Assembly: GCF_004364325.1 (NCBI RefSeq)
Contig: NZ_SOCP01000005.1
Coordinates: 1 to 64,000, forward strand
Source of the DNA: Actinophytocola oryzae
GTDB taxonomy: Bacteria; Actinomycetota; Actinomycetes; Mycobacteriales; Pseudonocardiaceae
Length of the DNA stretch: 64,000 nt
Direction: 5' to 3'
Shown here: in pieces, positions 57,454-64,000 of the stretch
Numbering within the stretch: position 1 is the stretch's first letter
How the letters are laid out: each line of letters starts with the position of its first letter
Notes under the pieces: model-generated
Databases searched by the model: none
Seen by the model: only the letters and a program-made list of their open reading frames with translations
Told to the model about the DNA's origin: nothing
Translations under genes and position numbers: made by a program

Positions 57454-58482
57454 TCAGCCGCCGTTGGTGTGGACGATCGGCGGGGCCGGGTACTTCCGGG
57501 TCGCGGCCTTCGTCGTCGGCGCCGCCGCGGTCTCGTCGACCACGTCGAACATCGCGCGGCCGAGCGCCTGGCGGGCCTTGAGCGCCGGGTGGGGCGCGCC
57601 GAAGTCGGCGTCGTTGGTCGCGGCGTCACCCACGAACGGGCCGTGTGCGAACAACGCGTAGACCGCGCCGGGCGTGCCGTCCGCGGTGAACATGACGCCG
57701 GCCTCGTTGCGGATGTCGTCCAGCCAGCCGGCCTTGGTGGCGACACGCAGGCGCTCGGGGGTGCTCAGGCGCAACCGCATGCCGTCGGTGAAGGCCGACG
57801 TGGAGCGGATGACGTTGAGCAGGTAGCCCGTCGACGCCGGTGACAGCAGGTCGCCGGCCACCAGACGCGTCAGCAGCGTGTGTGTCTCCCGCGCGGTGGT
57901 CTGACCGAGGAAGAACCGGTTGGGGTTCGCCACGGGCACGACCTGCGTGTGCACGAAGCCCTTGTCGCGCAGGATCTGGTTCAGCTCGGCGGACGGGCAG
58001 ACCAGGCCGCACAGGCGGACGGCGGTGTTGTCCGAAACGGTCAACAGGTTCGCCATGGCGTGCCCGAGGGTGATGGAGCTCGGGTAGGCGCCGTCCAGGG
58101 CGAAGATCCCGTCGATGTCCTGGATGACGATGTCCGCCGTGACGTCGACCCGTTGGTCGAGCGTGAGCAGCCCCCGGTCGATCTTGTCCAGCACGGCGGT
58201 CGCGACGGCGAGCTTGTTGACGCTGGCCGCCTCGACGACGGCGTCCGCGTCGGCCTCGACAGCCGTGGCGCCACCGACCGAGATGAGCGAGGACCAGACC
58301 CCCTGGGCCTTCGCGACCTCCCGCGCGTAGACCCGCGCGACCCGGTTCACCGGGTTGCGGTCGGTTTCTGCCCCTGGAGATTCCGCTGCGCTGGCTTGCG
58401 TGGCGGAAGCGCCGAACACGGCGGATGCCGTGGCGACGGTCCCGAAGCCGAGCGCAGACCTACGGTTGAGTTTCACTCGCAC
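57454..58482 (-). CDS. secreted class A beta-lactamase-fold serine hydrolase
   Basis: The 342-residue protein starts with a Tat-like signal (NRRSALGFGTVATASAVFGA, cleavage near AASA). The fold motifs are S-V-N-K in VEAASVNKLAVATAVLDKI, S-D-N in LLTVSDNTAVRLCG and K-A-G in VATKAGWLDDIRNEAG in place of K-T-G. The Glu166 loop could not be placed with certainty, so true beta-lactamase activity is uncertain. The protein may be a peptidoglycan-type or orphan hydrolase. Confidence 0.88.
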   Translation of the reverse strand: MRVKLNRRSALGFGTVATASAVFGASATQASAAESPGAETDRNPVNRVARVYAREVAKAQGVWSSLISVGGATAVEADADAVVEAASVNKLAVATAVLDKIDRGLLTLDQRVDVTADIVIQDIDGIFALDGAYPSSITLGHAMANLLTVSDNTAVRLCGLVCPSAELNQILRDKGFVHTQVVPVANPNRFFLGQTTARETHTLLTRLVAGDLLSPASTGYLLNVIRSTSAFTDGMRLRLSTPERLRVATKAGWLDDIRNEAGVMFTADGTPGAVYALFAHGPFVGDAATNDADFGAPHPALKARQALGRAMFDVVDETAAAPTTKAATRKYPAPPIVHTNGG

Positions 58483-58500
58483 ACGCTACCGTGGTCGACC

Positions 58501-59277
58501 ATGGACACGTTGCGAGCTGACTGCACGAGCTGTTTCGGCTTGTGCTGTGTGGCTTCCGCCTTCACGCGGTCCTCCGATTTCGCCGTGGACAAACCGGCCG
58601 GGACGCCGTGCCCCAACCTGCTCGTCGACTTCCGCTGCGGTGTTCACGATGTATTACGCCAAACCGGCTTCCCGGGTTGCTCGGTGTTCGACTGTCTCGG
58701 CGCGGGCCAGAAGGTCGCACAGGTGACCTACCACGGTGTGAGCTGGCACGACGCCCCCGAGACCGGCCCGGAGATGTTCGAGGTCTTCGGCGTGATGCGC
58801 CAGCTGCACGAGATGCTGTGGTACCTCGGGGAAGCTTCGCTGCGCACGCGGGAGTCCGATGTGTCGGAACTGCTGGCCGAGGTGGAGTCCCTGACGCATC
58901 GCGATGCGAAAGCCCTGGTTTCCCTTGACGTCGAGGCGGTGCGGGACCGCGTCCGCCCACTGCTTTCCCGTACCAGCAAGAAGATCCGCGCCGGGCTACG
59001 CGGCAGGGACCGCGCCGGGGCGGACCTCGTCGGCGCGAAGCTGCGCAAGGCCGCCCTGCGTGGCGCGGACCTGCGTGGCGCGTACCTGATCGGCGCCGAC
59101 CTGCGCGAGGCGGACCTCCGCACGGCCGACCTGCTCGGCGCCGACCTCCGGAACGCGGACGTCCGGGGCGCCGACCTGACCGGCGCGCTGTTCCTGACCC
59201 AGTTCCAGCTGAACGCGGCCCGAGGCGACGCGACGACCCGGTATCCCGAGGTACTCACGCGCCCGGCGCACTGGTAG
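58501..59277 (+). CDS. pentapeptide-repeat protein with Cys-rich N-terminus
   Basis: The 258-residue protein has an N-terminal domain with nine Cys (DCTSCFGLCCVASAF, PCPNLLVDFRCGVHD, GCSVFDCLGAG), probably a metal or cluster site. A helical middle follows. A pentapeptide-repeat right-handed beta-helix lies at residues about 165-240 (ADLVGAKLRKAALRGADLRG, AYLIGADLREADLRTADLLG). Pentapeptide helices can mimic DNA and protect gyrase from quinolones. The Cys-rich part is uncommon for those. ATG lies 18 bases from the divergent hydrolase gene. Confidence 0.9.
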   Translation: MDTLRADCTSCFGLCCVASAFTRSSDFAVDKPAGTPCPNLLVDFRCGVHDVLRQTGFPGCSVFDCLGAGQKVAQVTYHGVSWHDAPETGPEMFEVFGVMRQLHEMLWYLGEASLRTRESDVSELLAEVESLTHRDAKALVSLDVEAVRDRVRPLLSRTSKKIRAGLRGRDRAGADLVGAKLRKAALRGADLRGAYLIGADLREADLRTADLLGADLRNADVRGADLTGALFLTQFQLNAARGDATTRYPEVLTRPAHW

Positions 59278-59355
59278 GGCTCGCCTCGAAGGTTCCCCAA
59301 GTCGATACCGGGTGCTCACCGCGTTCTCACACGCTGTGCGAAGTTCGCGCGGAAG

Positions 59356-60126
59356 ATGCCATCTGTGCTGGTAGAAGCGGCGCCCACGGGGCTTGTGTTG
59401 GCCGTGCTCGGCGACTCGGTCGGGCTCGGCATCGGAGATCCCGCACTCGGCGGGGGATGGCGGGGCTTCGGGCCGATGCTGGCCGAGGCGCTCGGCGGGG
59501 CACGGCTGACGAACCTGTCCGTCAGCGGGTCCAGGGTCGGTGGCGTGCTGACCGACCAGCTGCCTGCCGCGCTCGTGGCGCGGCCGGACGTGGCGGTGCT
59601 CGTGGTGGGCATGAACGACACCATGCGGTCGGACTTCGACCCCGTCCGGCTGCACGCGGACCTCGACCACGTGGTCGGGGCGCTCGTCGCGGTCGGGTCC
59701 ACCGTGATCACCGCCAAGTACCACGAGCACCACCGGGTCTTCCGGCTGCCGGGCCCCATCAGGCGGGCGCTGGCCAACCGGATCGGGGCGCTCAACGACA
59801 TCCTCGACCAGGTCGGGCAGCGGCACGGGATAGGCGTCATCGACCTCGGCCAGGTGCCGGGGATCTACGACACCCGGGCGTGGGCCGTCGACCGCCTGCA
59901 CCCCTCCGAGCTGGGACACCGCCTGCTCGCGAGGGCGATCGCCGCCCAGCTGGCGACCAGGGGCACGATCGTCCAGAAGGAAGTGTCGCTGCGGTGCGCG
60001 GGCGGGCGGGACCCCGGGAAGATCGCGCGCTGGGGGTGGCTGCTGTTCAAGGGCCTGCCCTGGCTCGTGCGGCGCGGCAGGGACCTCGTGCCCTACGCGT
60101 TGTCGACCTTCCTCAGGCGCGGGTAG
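59356..60126 (+). CDS. SGNH/GDSL hydrolase
   Basis: The 256-residue protein shows block I LAVLGDSVGLGIGDPA, block II NLSVSGSRVGGVL, block III VVGMNDTMRSDF and block V VDRLHPSELGHRLL. It is cytosolic. It is distant in sequence from the SGNH protein encoded at 56604, so the two are separate families, not a recent duplication. The 3' end overlaps the converging glycosyltransferase by 34 bases. Confidence 0.92.
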   Translation: MPSVLVEAAPTGLVLAVLGDSVGLGIGDPALGGGWRGFGPMLAEALGGARLTNLSVSGSRVGGVLTDQLPAALVARPDVAVLVVGMNDTMRSDFDPVRLHADLDHVVGALVAVGSTVITAKYHEHHRVFRLPGPIRRALANRIGALNDILDQVGQRHGIGVIDLGQVPGIYDTRAWAVDRLHPSELGHRLLARAIAAQLATRGTIVQKEVSLRCAGGRDPGKIARWGWLLFKGLPWLVRRGRDLVPYALSTFLRRG

Positions 60127-61211
60127 TGCAGGTCGACCATCGCGTTGATGGTGGCCGACCACGGGAACTGCTCGGCCCGCGCACGGGCGGCGGCACGGCG
60201 CGAGCGGACCGGCCACGACAGCACCGTGCGCACCCCGTCCGCCAGGCCGGTCGGGGTCGCCTCGACCGCCACGCCGGCGCCGGGCGCCAGCAGCTCCGGC
60301 GCGCCACCGGTCGTCGACGTGACCACGGGGGTGCCGCAGGCCATGGCCTCCAGGATGGACAGTCCGAACGTCTCGGCGACGCTCGGCGCGAACGCCACGT
60401 CCGCACCGGACAGTGCGCGCGCCAGCGCCGCCCGGTCGGACACGTGGCCGTGGAACTCCACCGGCAGCCCCCGCGCCAGCCTGCGCAGCGCCGGGTGCTC
60501 CGGGCCGTCGCCGTAGACGTCCAGCCGCACCGGCACCCCCGCGTCCAGGAGCGTCCGGACCGCGCCGATCACCGCGCGCGGGTTCTTCTCGTGCGAGAGC
60601 CGCCCCGCGTACACGAGCCGCGCGACACCCGACGACGCGGCGCGTGAGGGCCGGAACGTGTCCAGGTCGACCCCGAGCGGGATCCGGTGCAGTGCCACCG
60701 GGAGGTCGGTGAACTCGCCCGCCCCGTACGCGGAGGTCACCACGACCGTGTCGAAGCGGTTCGCGATGCCCTTGTTCCAGCCCCGCACCACCGGCGTGAG
60801 CACGCGCCCGGCCCCCGCGCGCCACAGCCGGGGCACGCGGGCCTCGATCCACCGGTCCAGCCGCTCGTGCGACAGCAGCACCGTCCGCACGCCGCGCTCC
60901 CGCGCCCAGGCGCCGACCGCGAGCAGCGTCGTCTTGTCGTTGACCTCGATCGAGAGGTCGTCGCCGAGCTCGTCCAGCTCACGGAGGACCGACGCCGAAC
61001 GCGGCATCACCCGGTAGCCGCCGCTGACCGGCAGGCCGGGCAGCGTGATGACGAGCCCGGCGTCGGTGCGCACGCGTGCGCGGTGCTGACCGGGCACCAC
61101 GAGCACCCGCTCGAACCCGGACTCGACGTACCCCCGGCCGAGCGTGTCCACCACCGTGCGCAGACCGCCGGAGGTGGGGCTGTAGAAGTTGGCCAGCTGA
61201 ACGATCTTCAT
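60093..61211 (-). CDS. family 4 (GT-B) glycosyltransferase
   Basis: The 372-residue protein begins KIVQLANFYSPTSGGLRTVV. The C-terminal nucleotide-sugar domain has LVYAGRLSHEKNPRAVIGAV and ETFGLSILEAMACGTPVVTS (E-x7-E). It transfers a hexose to a lipid or polyprenol acceptor, as in the phosphatidylinositol mannosyltransferase group. The ATG overlaps the desaturase stop (ATGA). Coupling to a desaturase suggests glycolipid synthesis. Confidence 0.92.
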   Translation of the reverse strand: MKIVQLANFYSPTSGGLRTVVDTLGRGYVESGFERVLVVPGQHRARVRTDAGLVITLPGLPVSGGYRVMPRSASVLRELDELGDDLSIEVNDKTTLLAVGAWARERGVRTVLLSHERLDRWIEARVPRLWRAGAGRVLTPVVRGWNKGIANRFDTVVVTSAYGAGEFTDLPVALHRIPLGVDLDTFRPSRAASSGVARLVYAGRLSHEKNPRAVIGAVRTLLDAGVPVRLDVYGDGPEHPALRRLARGLPVEFHGHVSDRAALARALSGADVAFAPSVAETFGLSILEAMACGTPVVTSTTGGAPELLAPGAGVAVEATPTGLADGVRTVLSWPVRSRRAAARARAEQFPWSATINAMVDLHYPRLRKVDNA

Positions 61212-62158
61212 GACTTGCGCAGCGAGGCGAGCCTCTTCGACGTCGGCCAGCGGACGTCGGTCGCCCAGCCGAACTTCTCGAAGAACCAGATCATGCGTGC
61301 CGAGACGTCGATCTGGCCCCGGCCGACACCGTGCCGCGCACACGTCGGGTCGGCGTGGTGCAGGTTGTGCCACGACTCGCCCATGGACAGGACCGCGAGC
61401 GGCCAGAAGTTGGCCGACCGGTCACGTGCGGCGAACGGGCGCGAGCCGATCATGTGGCAGATCGAGTTCACCGACCAGGTCACGTGGTGCAGGAACGACA
61501 CGCGGACGAGCCCGGCCCAGAAGAACGCGGTCACCGCACCCCACAGCGACCACGACAGCAGCCCGCCGAGCACCGCGGGTGCGATCAGCGTCACCGCCGT
61601 CCACAGGCCGAACTGGCGGTGCACCCGCACGATGTCCCGGTCCGCCAGCAGGTCGGGGGCGAACCGCTCGGCGTTGGTGAGGTTGCGGTCGAAGACCCAC
61701 CCCATGTGCGCGTGCCAGAACCCGCGGACCACCGCGACCGGCGAGGTGCCGAACGCCCACGGCGAGTGCGGGTCGCCGTCACGGTCGGAGAACGCGTGGT
61801 GACGGCGGTGGTCGGCGACCCAGTGCGTGATGGGTCCCTGCAACGCCATGCTACCGGCGATCGCGAGCCCGACCCGCAGCGCGCGTGTCGCCTTGAACGC
61901 GCGGTGGGTGAAGTAGCGGTGGAAGCCGACCGTCACCCCCAGGCAGGTGGCGGTGTAGAAGAGGGCGGCGAGCACGAGGTCGAGCCACGCCAGCCCCCAA
62001 CCCCATGTCAGCGGGACCGCCGCGAGCAGGGCGAGGAACGGTCCGAGGATGAAGATGTATGTCCCGATCTGCGGCCACAACCCGCGGGGCGCGCCGTGGA
62101 TGGGGCGCACCTGGCGGTTCGGGCTCGCGACGTCTGCCGTCAGCTCCATGGTGGACAA
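61208..62158 (-). CDS. membrane fatty acyl desaturase
   Basis: The 316-residue protein has paired hydrophobic helices (YIFILGPFLALLAAVPLTWG, LDLVLAALFYTATCLGVTVG) and the three histidine boxes of acyl-CoA desaturases: HRYFTH, HRRHH and HNLHH. These bind the diiron site that inserts a cis double bond into a fatty acyl chain. The start is TTG at 62158, with GAGG 10 bases before it; the ATG at 62149 is an alternative. The glycosyltransferase is translationally coupled. Confidence 0.92.
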   Translation of the reverse strand: MSTMELTADVASPNRQVRPIHGAPRGLWPQIGTYIFILGPFLALLAAVPLTWGWGLAWLDLVLAALFYTATCLGVTVGFHRYFTHRAFKATRALRVGLAIAGSMALQGPITHWVADHRRHHAFSDRDGDPHSPWAFGTSPVAVVRGFWHAHMGWVFDRNLTNAERFAPDLLADRDIVRVHRQFGLWTAVTLIAPAVLGGLLSWSLWGAVTAFFWAGLVRVSFLHHVTWSVNSICHMIGSRPFAARDRSANFWPLAVLSMGESWHNLHHADPTCARHGVGRGQIDVSARMIWFFEKFGWATDVRWPTSKRLASLRKS

Positions 62159-62238
62159 GTAAGTCAGACCTCGCTGAACAACGCACTACCTCGGGGACAA
62201 ATGGGACCTCACACGAGGACGAACTCCCGTTCCGCTAT

Positions 62239-62258
62239 GTTACGTGACGGGTCGTAAC
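62239..62258. promoter_or_regulatory. inverted repeat upstream of the desaturase gene
   Basis: GTTACG (62239-62244) and CGTAAC (62253-62258) are a perfect 6-bp inverted repeat with an 8-base spacer, 81 bases before the desaturase start. TetR- or GntR-type regulators of desaturase genes bind sites of this shape. No regulator gene is adjacent. The rest of 62159-62497 holds no gene and is AT-rich toward Lsr2. Confidence 0.4.
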
Positions 62259-62464
62259 GGAACTACCGTGAGTGGTCCAGACCGGGTGATCCGGGAACGG
62301 TTCGGAGACATGCCTCTCATTTGACGGACCCCGTAGGGCGGTTACGCAGCACCCTTACACAGGGTTCCACTCTGGACACACGACAAAACATAGGCGTTCT
62401 CACTTGCGCTTATGGAGGATTCAGCAGATTATTTGCTCAGTTGCGAGCAACAAACCAGCGGGTA

Positions 62465-62479
62465 TGCACGAATCGTGCA
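62465..62479. promoter_or_regulatory. perfect 15-base palindrome in the lsr2 leader
   Basis: TGCACGA-A-TCGTGCA is a perfect 7+1+7 palindrome that ends 7 bases before the GGAGCAGG ribosome site of lsr2. A second repeat, TTGCTC/GAGCAA, lies near 62434-62451. Either may bind an autoregulator or fold in the mRNA leader. Lsr2-like proteins often control their own gene through AT-rich DNA, which is also present here (62420-62460). Confidence 0.5.
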
Positions 62480-62497
62480 CGGGTCAGGAGCAGGTAG

Positions 62498-62899
62498 ATG
62501 GCACAGCAGGTATTGGTTCAACTCGTCGATGATCTGGACGGGACGGCGTCCACCGACGTTTCCACCGTCTCGTTCAGCCTCGACGGGGTGACCTACGAGA
62601 TCGACCTGTCGGAGACGAACGCGGAACGGCTGCGTGGAAGTCTCGCCGAGTATGTCGAGTCGGCGCGGCGCGTCGGCGGCCGGCTCAAGCGAGGCAGCAA
62701 GTCGGCGCAGAACGGCTCCGGCTCGTCCCATGACGCGGGATTGATCCGCGCGTGGGCGAACGAGAACGGATTCGGTCTCTCGGGACGCGGCCGAATCCCC
62801 TCGCACGTGGTCGAGGCCTACAAGGAAGCGCAGGTTGCCGAGGAGCAGAAGGCCGCCAAGCCGGCCGCGAAGCGCCGCCCGCGGGCGAAGAAGGCCTGA
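62498..62899 (+). CDS. lsr2: Lsr2 family nucleoid-associated protein
   Basis: The 133-residue protein has the Lsr2 N-terminal dimerisation domain (QQVLVQLVDDLDGTASTDVS, VSFSLDGVTYEIDLSETNAE). The C-terminal DNA-binding domain has IRAWANENGFGLSGRGRIPS, with R-G-R as the AT-hook-like minor-groove motif. The basic end KRRPRAKKA is longer than in Mycobacterium Lsr2. It silences AT-rich and foreign DNA, as H-NS does. AGGAGCAGG precedes the ATG. Confidence 0.95.
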   Translation: MAQQVLVQLVDDLDGTASTDVSTVSFSLDGVTYEIDLSETNAERLRGSLAEYVESARRVGGRLKRGSKSAQNGSGSSHDAGLIRAWANENGFGLSGRGRIPSHVVEAYKEAQVAEEQKAAKPAAKRRPRAKKA

Positions 62900-62911
62900 T
62901 CGCCTTCGCGG

Positions 62912-62937
62912 GTCCCGCGTATGTGGGAGCGCGGGAC
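62912..62937 (+). terminator. hairpin terminator after lsr2
   Basis: GTCCCGCG (62912-62919) and CGCGGGAC (62930-62937) form an 8-bp GC stem with a 10-base loop, 13 bases past the lsr2 stop. The stem is extended weakly by flanking CGCGG. No U-tract follows. Confidence 0.55.
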
Positions 62938-63241
62938 TCGCGGGTGACGGGGGGAACTTTCTGGTCCGGGGATGACCACACCCGCCGGGACCGCGCCTCC
63001 GACGACCGGCGAGTGCCGGGCCTGTCCGCCGTGACCACCGCGCACGGCGAGCACGCCCGGTGCGGCCGTGCCCACGAGCAGTCCGCAGGTCGTACCGGAG
63101 GCGCCACCGGCCCGTCGAGGCTGGTCACGGGGTTTCGACAGCACGTTTCACGGAGTGTCGACCGTCACACTCACCCCTCTCGGGCGGGCCTCCTATCACC
63201 CCGACGGGTGAAATGCCGGCGGATACCGGCCGGTGGGGCTG
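62938..63241. other. 304-bp intergenic region with no gene seen
   Basis: Frames here lack starts with ribosome sites and do not match any family. The region separates the convergent lsr2 and dienelactone-hydrolase genes. Nothing beyond the lsr2 hairpin was recognised. Confidence 0.5.
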
Positions 63242-63973
63242 TCAGGAATTCGCCGCCCGGCCGCCGCCGAGGTGTTCGGCGAAGAAGGTCTCGATTCGCC
63301 GCCACGCGTCGGCCGCGGCATCCGGGTTCGGCCCGTTGTGCGTCGCACGCAGCAACGGCCGCAGCCACCCCGGCCCACCTTCGGCCTCGTTCAGGAATGC
63401 GTGACCCGCCTTCGGGTACTGCTTGACGTCGTGGACGACACCTGCTTTGGTCAGTGCGGCTTCCAGTTTCGCCGGGGCCGTGCGCAGCGGGGTGTCCAAC
63501 CCGCCGTAACTCCCGACGACCGGGCACGCGCCCGCCATTACCTCGTCCACGTTCTTCGGCAGGAAGCCGTAGTTCGCCGATACCGCGTCGTGCGTGTGGA
63601 CGGTCAGCAAGGCGAAGCCGCCCCCCATGCAGAAACCGATCGCGCCGATCTTGCCGGTGCATTGGTCGGACGACGCGAGCCACTTTCGGGCGGCCTCGAG
63701 ATCGGCGAACGCCCTGCCCCTGCCGGTCTGCATGGCCCGCATCGTGGAAACCAGGCATTTCCGCGCACCGCCCTGGCTGTACAGGTCCGGTCCGATGGTC
63801 AGATATCCGGCGCCGGCCAGTCGGTCCGCGTGCCTGCGCATGTTGTCGTCCAGGCCGAACGCCTCGTGGATCAGCAACACGCCCGGCCACGGCCCCTCTC
63901 CCGCCGGAGTGGCGAGGTATCCACGCAGCGGCCGCGAACCGCCCGGCTCAGGGGTGATCTCGATCATCGTCAT
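63242..63973 (-). CDS. dienelactone hydrolase family protein
   Basis: The 243-residue alpha/beta hydrolase has WPGVLLIHEAFGLDDNMRRH and the nucleophile elbow IGAIGFCMGGGFAL with Cys as nucleophile. KQYPKAGHAFLNEAEGG carries the catalytic His, and VVGSYGGLDTPLRT the Asp region. Dienelactone hydrolases open cyclic lactones in chloroaromatic or related catabolism; many family members hydrolyse other esters. ATG at 63973 or 63967; the first is used. It is a single gene, convergent to lsr2. Confidence 0.92.
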   Translation of the reverse strand: MTMIEITPEPGGSRPLRGYLATPAGEGPWPGVLLIHEAFGLDDNMRRHADRLAGAGYLTIGPDLYSQGGARKCLVSTMRAMQTGRGRAFADLEAARKWLASSDQCTGKIGAIGFCMGGGFALLTVHTHDAVSANYGFLPKNVDEVMAGACPVVGSYGGLDTPLRTAPAKLEAALTKAGVVHDVKQYPKAGHAFLNEAEGGPGWLRPLLRATHNGPNPDAAADAWRRIETFFAEHLGGGRAANS

Positions 63974-64000
63974 ACTCGGCGATCCTGCTCCGGATCGACG

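Noticed and set aside
1..64000. CRISPR arrays, tRNA or rRNA genes
   Set aside because: No regularly spaced direct repeats, cloverleaf-like segments or rRNA-like conserved stretches were noticed by eye. A dedicated scan was not possible.

Overview
The window is high-GC DNA with strong G/C bias at third codon positions, frequent GTG starts and many ATGA gene overlaps. It carries actinobacterial markers (Lsr2, mycothiol-dependent maleylpyruvate-isomerase-fold proteins, GAF-ANTAR and DivIVA-type proteins, ECF sigma/anti-sigma pairs). The gene content fits a soil actinomycete, most likely of the Pseudonocardiales (Lentzea, Saccharothrix, Amycolatopsis or relatives); the genus is an inference. No rRNA, tRNA or CRISPR array was seen.

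Layout. 0-2.2 kb: gene tails and remnants (alpha/beta-hydrolase and alkyltransferase-like fragments), a small membrane protein and a TetR regulator. 2.4-5.5 kb: a TetR-flanked operon (AlkB-like dioxygenase, nitroreductase, NTF2-like, RidA, PEP-mutase/isocitrate-lyase family) whose sixth gene, a flavin reductase, is cut off by mobile-element debris (IS110 and IS5 pieces, a frameshifted small gene). 6.3-7.7 kb: a divergent TetR/SDR pair with a clear operator candidate. 8.3-13.9 kb: a minus-strand operon of SbnA-like PLP synthase, carbamoyltransferase with an altered HCLP motif, PrmC/HemK-type methyltransferase, YbdK-type carboxylate-amine ligase, CDGSH Fe-S protein and heme-oxygenase-like diiron enzyme. 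It looks like an undescribed small-molecule or amino-acid modification pathway. 14-18 kb: epimerase, two tiny coupled genes, topoisomerase IB, and an encapsulin with a hemerythrin cargo. 18.3-22.9 kb: acyl-CoA dehydrogenase/PIG-L-methyltransferase/GT2 operon, Rieske protein, flavoprotein.

22.9-28.3 kb is a compact class I lanthipeptide locus: split LanB (elimination domain encoded before the glutamylation domain), a 54-residue precursor whose core has four S/T-x-x-C motifs, LanC, and an overlapping GAF-ANTAR gene. No transporter, protease or immunity gene is visible. A dxs paralogue is divergent from it. 31-34.2 kb holds three secreted small proteins, a sigma factor and a DivIVA-like coiled-coil protein, a possible cell-surface or developmental locus. 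34.5-43.8 kb: GH78 alpha-L-rhamnosidase, ABC-F protein, enoyl-CoA hydratase, phosphotransferase, a MerR-type regulator divergent from a mycothiol-dependent enzyme, and CutC. 43.9-47.8 kb: an ECF sigma/anti-sigma/ABC transporter operon. 47.8-54.5 kb: AraC-type regulator, TIGR03086 protein, YCII protein with a decayed sigma gene, aldo/keto reductase, YceI, a two-component system and HdeD. 54.5-64 kb: tandem-domain secreted GDPD, two SGNH hydrolases, beta-lactamase-fold protein, pentapeptide protein, glycosyltransferase plus desaturase, Lsr2 and a dienelactone hydrolase.
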